From Catonella sp963545085 (lineage in GTDB: Bacteria > Bacillota > Clostridia > Lachnospirales > Lachnospiraceae), in assembly GCA_963545085.1 (NCBI GenBank), contig CAUUHV010000003.1:1-64000 (forward strand): a stretch of DNA of 64,000 nucleotides, read 5' to 3'. The notes below the pieces were generated by a model that ran no database searches, was not told where the DNA came from, and saw nothing but the letters and a program-made list of their open reading frames with translations. The position numbers and the translations under genes were made by a program. This document shows positions 16,592 to 24,455 of the stretch, one piece after another. Position 1 is the stretch's first letter; every line of letters starts with the position of its first letter.

Positions 16592-17869
16592 TTATCTTAA
16601 TGCCTGCAAAATGTCATCAATTAAATCTTCCTTATCCTCAAGCCCTAAGGAAAGACGGATAAGACCGGCAGGTATACCGGCTTCTTTAAGCTGTTCATCG
16701 GTGAGCTGGCGATGAGTGGTAATCGCGGGAGCCAGACAACAGCTTTTTGCATCAGCAACGTGGGTTTCTATTGATATCAGCTTTAATTTTTTCATAAACT
16801 CGTCGGCTGCTTTTCTGCCGCCTTTTATTTCAAATGAAACTACTCCTGAACAACCGTAAGGCAAGTATTTTTCGGCAAGTTTATGATATTTGTCACTCTC
16901 AAGTCCCGGATAGCTTACGAAAAGAGCTTTATCATTTTCTTTAAGAGCTTTTGCTACGGCTAAGCCGTTTTCGGAATGTTTGGCCATACGCACATGAAGA
17001 GACTCAAGTCCGATGTTTAAAATAAAAGCATTCTGAGGCGACTGTATGGAGCCCAAATCTCTCATAAGCTGAGCGGTAGCTTTGGTTATAAAAGCTCCGG
17101 CCTTTCCGAATTTCTCGGCGTATACGATTCCGTGATAGGACTCGTCCGGAGTACAGAGGCCGGGGAATTTGTCCGCATGGGCGAGCCAGTCGAAATTTCC
17201 GGAGTCCACTATTGCTCCGCCTACCCCGGAACCGTGTCCGTCCATATATTTTGTGGTGGAATGGGTAACTATATCGGCTCCCCACTCTATAGGACGGCAG
17301 TTTACAGGTGTAGGGAAGGTATTGTCAACAATAAGCGGTACTCCGTGAGAATGAGCCGCAGCCGCGAATTTTTCCATGTCGAGTACACTTAAAGCCGGAT
17401 TTGCAAGTGTTTCACCGAATACAGCTCTCGTATTTTCCTTAAAAGCGGCATTAAGCTCTTCCTCTGAGCAATCCGGGTCTATAAAGGTGGTTTCTATCCC
17501 CATTTTAGCCATGGTTACGGCAAGTAGATTGAAGGTGCCGCCGTAAATGCTTGAAGAAGAAATTATATGACTTCCGTTTTCACATATATTAAATAAAGCA
17601 AAAAAATTTGCCGCCTGTCCTGAAGAAGTGAGCATAGCTGCAGTACCGCCTTCAAGCGCGGCGATTTTGGATGCCACGATATCGTTTGTAGGATTTTGGA
17701 GCCTTGTATAAAAATATCCTGTTTCTTCAAGGGCGAACAGTTTACCCATTTCCTCACACGAGTCATATTTGAATGTTGTCGACTGGTATATAGGTACCTG
17801 TCTCGGTTCGCCGTTTTTAGGGCTGTATCCCGCCTGTACGCAATCGGTTCCTATTTTGTAATTACCCAT
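16592..17869 (-). CDS. metY: O-acetylhomoserine sulfhydrylase (aminocarboxypropyltransferase)
   Basis: The product is 425 residues, typical of the O-acetylhomoserine branch of the Cys/Met metabolism PLP family. The start at 17869 (MGNYKIGTDCVQAGY) has AAAGGAG at proper spacing; an in-frame ATG 30 nt upstream does not. The PLP lysine is K207 in HSTTKYMDGHG. YFYTRLQNPTNDI and the glycine-rich SSSIYGGTFNLL cofactor segment are also present. The enzyme makes homocysteine from O-acetylhomoserine and sulfide. It is transcribed alone. I see no SAM-riboswitch or T-box consensus in the ~200 bp upstream. Confidence 0.9.
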   Translation of the reverse strand: MGNYKIGTDCVQAGYSPKNGEPRQVPIYQSTTFKYDSCEEMGKLFALEETGYFYTRLQNPTNDIVASKIAALEGGTAAMLTSSGQAANFFALFNICENGSHIISSSSIYGGTFNLLAVTMAKMGIETTFIDPDCSEEELNAAFKENTRAVFGETLANPALSVLDMEKFAAAAHSHGVPLIVDNTFPTPVNCRPIEWGADIVTHSTTKYMDGHGSGVGGAIVDSGNFDWLAHADKFPGLCTPDESYHGIVYAEKFGKAGAFITKATAQLMRDLGSIQSPQNAFILNIGLESLHVRMAKHSENGLAVAKALKENDKALFVSYPGLESDKYHKLAEKYLPYGCSGVVSFEIKGGRKAADEFMKKLKLISIETHVADAKSCCLAPAITTHRQLTDEQLKEAGIPAGLIRLSLGLEDKEDLIDDILQALR

Positions 17870-18308
17870 ATAATCTCCTTTCAGGTGGAAACAGGTCATT
17901 TGACCCTTTTGTTAATGTCTTACCGGCTATTATATGTGTTATTTAGAAAAAAATCTACGGGCTGAATTGAAAATCCCGAAAATCCGGCTTCCTCTGATTT
18001 CCATCCGATGTTACTGTACAGACGTCAGCTTGAATTAAACAGACCGATAGTATAAACTTGAATCACTCAAGTAAAACTATTACTGTATTGTGGTGCAGAC
18101 AGATGAACAGGTATATACTTATTGCATCTACAAAGAAAACGCAAAAATCTGTGTCGAAACTGCCAAGCCCAACAGACAGCGCCCTATGCAGAGCCGTGCG
18201 AAAAACAAGGCATTTGGCGTAAGAGTTTGAGAGGGGATAGAAAAATATTTATGGAGCAGATAACGTGTGAGGAACAAACATATAAAACGACATTGGAGGG
18301 CGGTTATT
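17870..18308. other. 439-bp intergenic region between metY and a small membrane ORF
   Basis: No convincing coding region. On the minus strand, TATAAT (complement at 17929-17934) lies 60 bp before metY and is its probable -10, with a poor -35. On the plus strand TTGAAT (18030-18035) and TATAAA (18051-18056) have only a 15-bp spacer. A short open frame at 18122-18376 has no good ribosome site and no recognisable similarity. Confidence 0.4.
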
Positions 18309-18491
18309 GTGAAAAGAATGAACATCGGGACCGGAATTATTGCGGCTGTTGCCTTTTTGCTGAAACTGATAGATAGTTTTAGACCTGCTCAATTTCCGTA
18401 TGAGTCAAGCGGAGCGGCATCTGAACCGGCTGCGGTTATTATTTCTGCTTTGATGATAGGGATTATTGTATGGGGATTAGGGGATTATTAG
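18309..18491 (+). CDS. Small hypothetical membrane protein
   Basis: A 60-residue product from a GTG start behind GGAGGG (18295-18300). It has two hydrophobic helices: about residues 6-21 (IGTGIIAAVAFLLKLI) and 38-56 (AVIISALMIGIIVWGL), joined by a polar loop. No family is recognised. It lies at the left edge of a patchy stretch with a broken traX and a long palindrome, so it could be part of acquired DNA or a remnant. An alternative ATG is at 18318. Confidence 0.4.
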   Translation: MKRMNIGTGIIAAVAFLLKLIDSFRPAQFPYESSGAASEPAAVIISALMIGIIVWGLGDY

Positions 18492-18584
18492 AAGTGATGC
18501 TTTGGATATTTATAAAATTAAAAATGTAAGCTTATTTTAATAAAAGCACAAAATGGATGTGAATTTAGCAGTTAAGGAGACGGT

Positions 18585-18827
18585 ATGAACCTAAAATTAA
18601 ACTCAAACCGGGTAAAATTTATTGCAATCATAGCAATGACAGTTGACTATCTGGCCCGGGCATTTTTCCCGGGACTGCAGTCAGCCTGGTATGTATATGT
18701 CCTGCACATTATCGGCAGGCTGACAGCACCGCTTATGTGGTTCTTCATAGCGGAAGGCTGTTTTTACACAAGGAATATGGTTCATTGCTCATACATAAAA
18801 ATCAGTTTAAAAAGGAAGGATACATGA
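18585..18827 (+). pseudogene. Truncated TraX-family gene remnant
   Basis: The first ~63 residues resemble the N-terminus of TraX family membrane proteins: RVKFIAIIAMTVDYLARAF, a second hydrophobic segment, then IGRLTAPLMWFFIAEGCFYT. TraX proteins are normally over 200 residues with several more helices. Here the match ends at TRNM and the frame runs 15-20 unrelated residues to a stop at 18825-18827, overlapping the start of the next gene. It has an AAGGAG-like site. The 3' three-quarters seem deleted, with the S66 peptidase gene joined at the break. It may still be translated, but full TraX function is unlikely. Confidence 0.6.
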
Positions 18828-19663
18828 AAATAGGACTGTCAGCTTGCTCCAACGGACATAGTGAAGAATTGGCAACACAGACAGAGGAACTGGTTAAAGT
18901 ACTGGATTCCTTCGGAACTGAGCCGGTATTAGCAGGCCATTATATAACAAAAACTGATGAATTCAGTGCAACTGATAAAGACCGTGCTGCTGAACTTATG
19001 AAGTTTTATGAGGATGAGAATACAGAAATTATCTGCGATATTTCCGGCGGAGATTTGGCAAACGGAGTGCTTAAATATCTGGACTTTGATATGATTGCAA
19101 ATTCAGATAAAACTTTCTGGGGCTACAGCGACCTGACAACTGTTATAAATGCCATATATACAATGACAGGGAAAAGCTCAGTACTCTATCAGATTAAAAA
19201 TCTGGTTTATAAAGAAGGCAAATTACAGAGAAAGAGATTTAAGGCATTTCTTTCAGGCAACAGGTCACCATTATTTGATATAAATTATGATTTTCTGCAG
19301 GGGAAAAATATGGAAGGTATTGTAATCGGCGGTAATATCAGATGCTTTACAAAGCTTGCAGGAACGCCGTACTGGCCTGATGTTAAGGAAAAAATATTGT
19401 TTCTGGAATCATACGGCGGCGGTTCGGGACAGATAGCAACACTGTTTACACAGCTTGAACAGATGGGAGTATTTGAGCAGGCGGCAGGGATACTGCTTGG
19501 AACATTTACAGCTTATGAAAGAGGAGGATTGGAACTGTCGGTATATGACCTTTTAAAAATGCATATAAGCGATACTTTGCCGGTTGCCTGCACGAGGGAC
19601 ATAGGGCATGGAGCTGATTCTAAGGCTATTATTATAGGGGAGAGGATGAAGTTGGGAAAATAA
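18824..19663 (+). CDS. S66-family LD-carboxypeptidase / MccF-like peptidase
   Basis: The product is 279 residues; ATG at 18824 follows AAGGAAGG. Upstream in-frame codons belong to the traX remnant. The expected triad is visible: Ser102 in FWGYSDLTTV (nucleophile elbow), Glu195 in ILFLESYGG and His262 in TRDIGHGADSKAI. S66 enzymes cleave LD bonds in muropeptides (LdcA) or inactivate microcin C-type peptide-nucleotides (MccF). The sequence is somewhat shorter than LdcA (about 300) and has DISGGDLANGVLKYLD in place of the usual glycine-rich segment. Sequence alone does not separate recycling from self-immunity or detoxification. A long palindrome follows it. Confidence 0.8.
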   Translation: MKIGLSACSNGHSEELATQTEELVKVLDSFGTEPVLAGHYITKTDEFSATDKDRAAELMKFYEDENTEIICDISGGDLANGVLKYLDFDMIANSDKTFWGYSDLTTVINAIYTMTGKSSVLYQIKNLVYKEGKLQRKRFKAFLSGNRSPLFDINYDFLQGKNMEGIVIGGNIRCFTKLAGTPYWPDVKEKILFLESYGGGSGQIATLFTQLEQMGVFEQAAGILLGTFTAYERGGLELSVYDLLKMHISDTLPVACTRDIGHGADSKAIIIGERMKLGK

Positions 19664-19686
19664 CCTGAAATACGGAAATTCAAGAA

Positions 19687-19954
19687 CACGACAAACGCAT
19701 GAATGAACAAAATATTAACAAATTTTGAATTTATAACTTGCTCCCGCTTCACGATAAGTTTCTCTAAAAAGGCGTTCTCACTCGGTAGTTAACGTAGCGG
19801 TACTAAGGCTCATACGCACTACGTTTGTATGAGCTAAGTGCCGACGTTAACTATGCTTTTTAGAGAAACTATCGTAAATCGGAGCAAGAATTAAGTTACA
19901 ATGCTATTAAAATGTAAGTTTGTTTACAAACTGTTCATTCATGCGTTTGTCGTG
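19687..19954. repeat. 268-bp imperfect palindrome (foldback element)
   Basis: Outer arms of 22 bp are perfectly complementary: 19687-19708 (CACGACAAACGCATGAATGA...) and 19933-19954. Inside are further paired blocks. GCTCC...CACGATAAGTTTCTCTAAAAAG around 19738-19771 pairs with its counterpart near 19856-19886. TAGTTAACGT around 19786 pairs with the region near 19843. GCTCATAC (19808-19815) pairs with GTATGAGC (19827-19834) around an 11-nt loop. It has no ORF. It resembles a MITE-like or other foldback element, and any transcript through it would form one long hairpin. Confidence 0.85.
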
Positions 19955-20035
19955 AACTCAAGGAACCCCGATACTTGAAAAATAATCCGAATTACATTAT
20001 ACTGTTGCTTCACATTTCTGTAAGGAGGATATTAT

Positions 20036-20698
20036 TTGAAACTAACTGTAAAACGAGTATCAGAAAGCATAATTATGCTTGCAATTTCAGTTGCTTTATG
20101 GCAGTTAACACTGATTCCGATTGCCGATGCAATCAATAAAAAAATACCGCTGTCATTTATTCAGAACATAATGGCCTTTATAGGACTTTTAGTTCCTATA
20201 GTTTTAATAAGCCTGTATGCTGTTAAGCAAAACTATCTGAATTGGAAAGATTTGCGGACAGACAGATCTGTCCTAAAATGGATGACTTTCGGGTTGATTG
20301 CCGCCATATTGCTTCATTTCATAGTGACTTGCATAGGTTTAATTGAAGGGGAATCTTATTTAAACACAGCTAAAAGTTCAGAAGTCAATTACTTGGTTAT
20401 TGACATAATGACGGCCTGTATATTATCTCCGCTTGCGGAAGAACTTGTATTCAGAAAAATTTTGACAACTGTTATATTTCCTAAGAACTTAAAAATAAGC
20501 TTAATTATTACGGGAATTGTATTTGCTGCAATACACCTTCCCGTGACGTTAGGAGACTGGGTCAATCAGCTTGGAGCAGCGGCGGTACTTTCATTTACCT
20601 ATTATAAGACAAGAAAAGTTGAACTGTGTATTTTGATTCATATTATTATGAATATGTTTATTACGGGGATATATTTTTGGACAATGTTTAATCCTTAA
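20036..20698 (+). CDS. CPBP-family intramembrane metalloprotease
   Basis: The product is 220 residues from a TTG start behind AAGGAGG; no closer ATG has a site. There are about six membrane helices. The CPBP (Abi/Rce1-like) motifs are all present: EELVFR with E135, E136 and R140; H167 in FAAIHLP; and H202 and N206 in HIIMN. Family members are membrane proteases that process peptides or proteins. Some give immunity to bacteriocins and others act in regulation. The substrate is unknown. The gene stands between two inverted-repeat structures in a patchy region, consistent with an accessory immunity-like role, but that is only inference. Confidence 0.82.
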   Translation: MKLTVKRVSESIIMLAISVALWQLTLIPIADAINKKIPLSFIQNIMAFIGLLVPIVLISLYAVKQNYLNWKDLRTDRSVLKWMTFGLIAAILLHFIVTCIGLIEGESYLNTAKSSEVNYLVIDIMTACILSPLAEELVFRKILTTVIFPKNLKISLIITGIVFAAIHLPVTLGDWVNQLGAAAVLSFTYYKTRKVELCILIHIIMNMFITGIYFWTMFNP

Positions 20699-20755
20699 TT
20701 TATGATGTGGCAAAATTTGTTAACGAGTAGTATTTAATGCCACAAAAAAGCCGGT

Positions 20756-20835
20756 AATGCGTCGCTCATTGATATACCGGTGCGGTAAAACAGTATGTCT
20801 GAACATAAGGAAACCGGTATATCCAATCAAGCATT
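20756..20835. repeat. 80-bp inverted repeat
   Basis: GATATACCGGT (20771-20781) and ACCGGTATATC (20813-20823) are perfectly complementary over 11 bp. The flanking AATGC (20756-20760) and GCATT (20831-20835) also pair, and the parts between them match imperfectly. The loop is about 30 nt. It is a small foldback structure of unknown role, about 0.8 kb from the larger palindrome at 19687; the two show no obvious shared sequence. Confidence 0.6.
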
Positions 20836-20920
20836 TTGAAGCATGATTTATGAGATGAAATTTCTATGTTTTATACAAAAACCCTCCGATTTCCGTTTCG
20901 TGAACTAAAGATTATTTTAC

Positions 20921-20949
20921 TTGCAATAACCCATTTCCCGCTTTATAAT
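20921..20949 (+). promoter_or_regulatory. Sigma-A promoter for tgt-yajC
   Basis: TTGCAA (20921-20926), 17-bp spacer and perfect TATAAT (20944-20949) lie about 58 bp upstream of the tgt start. This supports a start at 21007, not further upstream. Confidence 0.7.
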
Positions 20950-21006
20950 TATAAAGATTGCAAAAGAGGTATGTTTCCTCTAAAAAAGGCAAGAGGGAGG
21001 AAAAGA

Positions 21007-22134
21007 ATGTACCGTCTTATATGTAAGGATGGAGCGGCGAAGCGGGGAGAGTTTGTGACGGTTCACGGAACGGTGCAGACACCCGTATTTATGAACGTCG
21101 GAACGGGAGCAGCTATAAAGGGAGCCGTTTCCACGGAAGACCTATATAATTTAAAAACACAGGTAGAGCTTTCAAATACCTATCATCTTCATTTAAGACC
21201 GGGAGATGAGGTTATAAAAAAGCTTGGCGGAATCCACAAATTCATGGTGTGGGATAAGCCGGTGGTTACGGATTCGGGCGGTTTTCAGGTGTTTTCCCTT
21301 GCAAAGCTCAGAAAAATAAAGGAAGAGGGCGTTACATTCAACTCTCATATTGACGGTCATAAAATTTTCATGGGTCCCGAGGAGAGTATGCGCATACAGT
21401 CGAATATCGCTTCGACAATAGCGATGGCGTTTGACGAATGTCCGGGGCTTCCCTGCGAGAGAGATTATATGGAAAAATCGGTCGCAAGAACCGAAAGATG
21501 GCTTGTAAGATGTAAAAATGAGTTAAAAAGGCTAAATGAGCTTCCCGATACGGTAAATAAGAACCAGATGCTTTTCGGAATAAATCAGGGAGGCATATAT
21601 ACGGACATAAGAATAGAAAACGCGAAGCGTATATCGGATTTAAATCTTGACGGTTACGCTATCGGAGGGCTTGCAGTAGGTGAGACCCATAAAGAAATGT
21701 ACGAAACTATTGAAAAAGTGACACCTTATCTTCCGGAAGATAAACCTACTTATCTAATGGGAGTGGGTACCCCGGAGAATATTTTGGAGGCTGTGGAAAG
21801 GGGAGTGGATTTTTTCGACTGTGTTTATCCGTCAAGAAACGGCAGACATGGAAATGCTTATACTAATCGCGGAAAGATGAATCTTAACAACGCGAAATAC
21901 GAGCTTGATGAAAGACCGCTCGATGAAGCTTGCGGTTGTCCGGTGTGTAAAAGACATTCAAGGGCGTATATAAGGCATCTTATAAAGGCGAATGAAATGC
22001 TTGGAATGAGATTTTTGGTAATGCACAACCTTTATTTCTACAACAATATGATGGAAGAAATAAGAGATGCCATAGAAAAGAGAGAGTTTCAAACTTATAA
22101 GAAGGCTAAGCTTGAAGGCTTTAAAGCCGGTTAA
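21007..22134 (+). CDS. tgt: tRNA-guanine(34) transglycosylase
   Basis: The product is 375 residues, the standard bacterial length, from ATG behind GGGAGG and downstream of a clear promoter. D89 in VVTDSGGFQVFSL and FDCVYPSRNGRHG belong to the active site. The zinc site is CGCPVCKRHSRAYIRHL with the later His of VMHNLYF. The enzyme exchanges guanine 34 for a queuine precursor in GU(N)-anticodon tRNAs. yajC follows after 54 bp, a pairing common in bacteria. No queuosine biosynthesis genes are nearby. The ECF S component at 22699 could in principle import a queuosine precursor, but it is convergent and not clearly QueT. Confidence 0.95.
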   Translation: MYRLICKDGAAKRGEFVTVHGTVQTPVFMNVGTGAAIKGAVSTEDLYNLKTQVELSNTYHLHLRPGDEVIKKLGGIHKFMVWDKPVVTDSGGFQVFSLAKLRKIKEEGVTFNSHIDGHKIFMGPEESMRIQSNIASTIAMAFDECPGLPCERDYMEKSVARTERWLVRCKNELKRLNELPDTVNKNQMLFGINQGGIYTDIRIENAKRISDLNLDGYAIGGLAVGETHKEMYETIEKVTPYLPEDKPTYLMGVGTPENILEAVERGVDFFDCVYPSRNGRHGNAYTNRGKMNLNNAKYELDERPLDEACGCPVCKRHSRAYIRHLIKANEMLGMRFLVMHNLYFYNNMMEEIRDAIEKREFQTYKKAKLEGFKAG

Positions 22135-22188
22135 CGGTAAGGAATATACAGCCGAGGCTGTGTTTATAAAAATTCAGGAGGAAGAAAG

Positions 22189-22533
22189 ATGATAGGAGTT
22201 TTAGCGACGGGAGCAGCCCAACAGGGTACAGGGGGCTTTATTTCAATGATGCTTATCTGGGTGGTGGCAATAGGAGGAATGATGTATTTCATGACCTACA
22301 GACCACAGAAGAAAGAGCGTAAAAGAATGGCGGAGCTTTTGGGAAGCCTTGAACTTGGCGATTCGGTACTTACCACAAGCGGATTTTATGGAGTTGTTAT
22401 AGACATAATGGATGAAATCGTGGTAGTGGAGTTCGGAAGTAATAAAAACTGCCGTATACCGATGAAGAAGACTGCTATAGTGGAAGTTGAGAAGCAGCAG
22501 TCCGTTCAGGAATCCGGCTCGGAGAGCAAATAA
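22189..22533 (+). CDS. yajC: Preprotein translocase subunit YajC
   Basis: The product is 114 residues behind CAGGAGG. It has one membrane helix (about residues 18-36, MMLIWVVAIGGMMYFMTY), then the family signature RPQKKERKRMAELLGSLELGDSV and a small beta domain (TTSGFYGVVIDIMDEIVVVEF). YajC associates with the SecDF part of the Sec translocon. secD and secF are not within the window; a strong terminator follows. Confidence 0.93.
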   Translation: MIGVLATGAAQQGTGGFISMMLIWVVAIGGMMYFMTYRPQKKERKRMAELLGSLELGDSVLTTSGFYGVVIDIMDEIVVVEFGSNKNCRIPMKKTAIVEVEKQQSVQESGSESK

Positions 22534-22633
22534 TCATAACGGAGAATATTTATTCCCGTGGCGGTGAGTGCCTTGTAGCAGGAGAACGGGGTAATTTACT
22601 TAATAGTGGATTATGGAATATTTTCTATTAAAT

Positions 22634-22684
22634 AAAAAGGACTGACACGTTTTAAAATAATATTTAAAATGTGTCAGTCTTTTT
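22634..22684. terminator. Bidirectional Rho-independent terminator
   Basis: AAAAAGGACTGACACGTTTT pairs with its near complement ending in AGTCTTTTT; the stem is about 20 bp with few mismatches. It has A-runs on one side and T-runs on the other, so it can end both tgt-yajC and the convergent ECF gene. Confidence 0.88.
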
Positions 22685-22698
22685 GGTAGAATACAGTT

Positions 22699-23295
22699 TT
22701 ATTTTTTATTTATAATCGTAATTATTCTGAACACGGCGGGAGCTAAAACCGCATCAAAAATCAGCTCAAACACAAAATTTATTCCGACAAATACGGTAAG
22801 CAAGAACAAAACGGTGTTTCCGCCGCCCGCGGCTTCGGATGCGTCACTTAAAAGATTACGAAATACCGTAAGCATACCTATGCAGAATATCCCGGTATTT
22901 GCTATCGGAGCTGTTACCGCTGCGCAAAGTACCCCGGTAAAAGAGTTTTTCTCTCCGAAAAGCTTGTAGAAAATTCCCGGAAAAAATCCGGCGGCTGCCC
23001 CTTTTACAAGGCAGATGAGCACAGTCATTACAGGGTTTTGATTAAACATAAGCATGCTGAACTGTTCCGCTCCGGAAATAACCGAAATAGTCACTATAAC
23101 TCCGAATACAAGACCTAAGAAAGCCCCCTCAAGCGGACCGAAAAGAATAGCGCCTATTATAATCGGAATGAGCGAAAGTGTGGGCGAGAAAGTCCCGAAA
23201 CGTATACCGGACGCAAAGGTCTGGAGAACAATAATCAGGGCGACAAGAATTGCAAGGCCTAAGAGTTTTTTTGTTTTTGACTGAACATTTTCCAT
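22699..23295 (-). CDS. ECF transporter S component, vitamin-type, substrate unknown
   Basis: The product is 198 residues; ATG follows GGAGG. There are about six membrane helices, with the S-component pattern of a short cytoplasmic N-terminus, a first helix (LAILVALIIVLQTFA) and the loop FSPTLSLIPIIIGAILFGPLEGAFLG, typical of the ECF S family (PF12822-like). Energy-coupling EcfA/EcfT genes are not adjacent, so it presumably uses a shared module (group II). Folate, pantothenate or queuosine-precursor uptake are all possible. I found no known riboswitch consensus upstream. It converges on tgt-yajC. Confidence 0.75.
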   Translation of the reverse strand: MENVQSKTKKLLGLAILVALIIVLQTFASGIRFGTFSPTLSLIPIIIGAILFGPLEGAFLGLVFGVIVTISVISGAEQFSMLMFNQNPVMTVLICLVKGAAAGFFPGIFYKLFGEKNSFTGVLCAAVTAPIANTGIFCIGMLTVFRNLLSDASEAAGGGNTVLFLLTVFVGINFVFELIFDAVLAPAVFRIITIINKK

Positions 23296-23359
23296 ATATT
23301 ACCTCCTGCTGATATTCCCTTATATTTGACAAAAGTCGGAGGGATACATCGCAGATAAT

Positions 23360-23388
23360 AAAATAACATATTGCCGGATATTACGCAA
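23360..23388 (-). promoter_or_regulatory. Possible promoter of the ECF S-component gene
   Basis: On the minus strand TTGCGT (23383-23388), 17 bp and TATTTT (23360-23365) lie about 65 bp before the start codon. Both hexamers are imperfect. Confidence 0.35.
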
Positions 23389-23470
23389 GCCTGTCCGTAT
23401 TAGCGTCGACTGCCTATAGAGCCGTGTTTAAATGAAAAAAATGCGAAAACTCGGGAAAATATAAACAGTA

Positions 23471-23499
23471 TTGCTTAATTAGACCTGTTCGGTTAAAAT
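23471..23499 (+). promoter_or_regulatory. Promoter for the zinc-ribbon membrane protein
   Basis: TTGCTT (23471-23476), 17-bp spacer, TAAAAT (23494-23499). It leaves a leader of roughly 125 nt before the ATG at 23634. Confidence 0.55.
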
Positions 23500-23633
23500 A
23501 CGTATAAGCTATATGGAAGTAAAAGGGTACAACTTTCGGTTTCCGCGGGATATGCTTATTTCCGATGGGTATGTCATGATGGTTATCTGATTAAAAAACT
23601 TCTTAAAATAAGTGCTTTCAGGAGGGAAAAATT

Positions 23634-23927
23634 ATGTATTGCAAGAATTGCGGAGAAATAATTGACGATCAGGCGGTTATCTGTCCGAAGTGCGGTGTCT
23701 CCCAGAAGAACGAGCCGCAGATTGTTGATAACGGCGGATTCGGATGGGGGCTTTTGGGCTGTTGTATTCCTGTTGTGGGTCTTGTTCTTTTTCTGGTATG
23801 GAAGGATACTAAACCTAAGACTGCCAAGGCGGCAGGAATAGGGGCGCTGGTTTCGGTAGGTATTCTTGTTCTTTATTATATTTTTATGATAGCAATCGGC
23901 ATCGGATTTGGAATACTTTCACAATAG
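23634..23927 (+). CDS. Zinc-ribbon membrane protein
   Basis: The product is 97 residues behind AGGAGGG. An N-terminal zinc ribbon with two CxxC pairs (MYCKNCGEI ... ICPKCGVSQ) is followed by a polar linker and two membrane helices (about 37-53 and 67-95). Such small zinc-ribbon and membrane proteins are common in Clostridia and have no defined role. A DUF2085 gene follows 42 bp later on the same strand. Confidence 0.7.
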   Translation: MYCKNCGEIIDDQAVICPKCGVSQKNEPQIVDNGGFGWGLLGCCIPVVGLVLFLVWKDTKPKTAKAAGIGALVSVGILVLYYIFMIAIGIGFGILSQ

Positions 23928-23969
23928 ACATCGGATTCGGAATATTTTTGTTGTAATACGGTTTGATTT

Positions 23970-24335
23970 ATGATTGAAATAATTTATCGGTGGCTGCCTC
24001 GAATATTCGGTTGTCACTGCAGATGTGACAGATCGTTTCATTATAAAGGATATCAATTTCCTTTATGCGCAAGATGCACGGGAGAACTGGCGGGAATTGT
24101 ACTGAGTGTCGTTGTGTTTCGGTTTTGGAAACCGACAGCAGACATTTCATGTATCATGCTGCTTCCGCTTATCATAGACGGTTTAATTCAACGCTTAACC
24201 GCATATGAAAGCACAAATATAAGACGATTAATTACAGGGGTTTTATTTGGAATAGGATTGACGGCTCTGTTTGTACAATCCACCATTGCGGCGATTGAGT
24301 TCGGAATTGAATATGGGCGCTCTTTTAGCGGATAG
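23970..24335 (+). CDS. DUF2085 family membrane protein
   Basis: The product is 121 residues. The family signature GCHCRCDRSFHYKGYQFPLC followed by ARCTG gives several conserved Cys and His, probably a metal site, before three hydrophobic helices (about 42-60, 62-72, 88-110). The family function is unknown. The start at 23970 has only a weak ribosome site (ATACGG), so translation may depend on the upstream zinc-ribbon gene. Length is near the family's usual size. Confidence 0.72.
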   Translation: MIEIIYRWLPRIFGCHCRCDRSFHYKGYQFPLCARCTGELAGIVLSVVVFRFWKPTADISCIMLLPLIIDGLIQRLTAYESTNIRRLITGVLFGIGLTALFVQSTIAAIEFGIEYGRSFSG

Positions 24336-24455
24336 GAGTAAAACAAAGGCACAAGGCTGTAATGCGGTCGGGTGCTTTTTCCTGTGACCGTCTGATAAAT
24401 TTCTCCGTGGCGGAGATGCCGTCGCTTTAATGCCTGACATGATTTTAAAATCGGC

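Larger units (their letters stand above)
20699..21006. other. 308-bp intergenic region before tgt
   Basis: It contains a small stem TGTGGCA/TGCCACA (20706-20744), the inverted repeat at 20756-20835 and the tgt promoter at 20921-20949. The first hairpin is followed by an A-run and no T-run, so it is not a usual plus-strand terminator. An open frame in phase with tgt extends upstream to 20866 but overlaps the promoter and is not used. Confidence 0.5.
23296..23633. other. 338-bp divergent intergenic region
   Basis: It separates the ECF S-component gene from the zinc-ribbon protein. It contains the two divergent promoters listed (23360-23388 minus, 23471-23499 plus). No ORF of note and no recognised riboswitch. 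The region downstream of the plus promoter leaves a leader of about 125 nt. Confidence 0.5.

Noticed and set aside
17870..18060. SAM riboswitch or T-box upstream of metY
   Set aside because: I looked for the SAM-I core and the T-box consensus on the minus strand and found neither.
18122..18376. 84-codon open frame after metY
   Set aside because: Low-complexity charged sequence with no recognised family and no ribosome site; it overlaps the better supported small membrane protein.
24336..24455. Terminator in the gap between DUF2085 and the CDP-alcohol transferase
   Set aside because: Only short, bulged stems are possible (for example CGGTC/GACCG); not strong enough to call.
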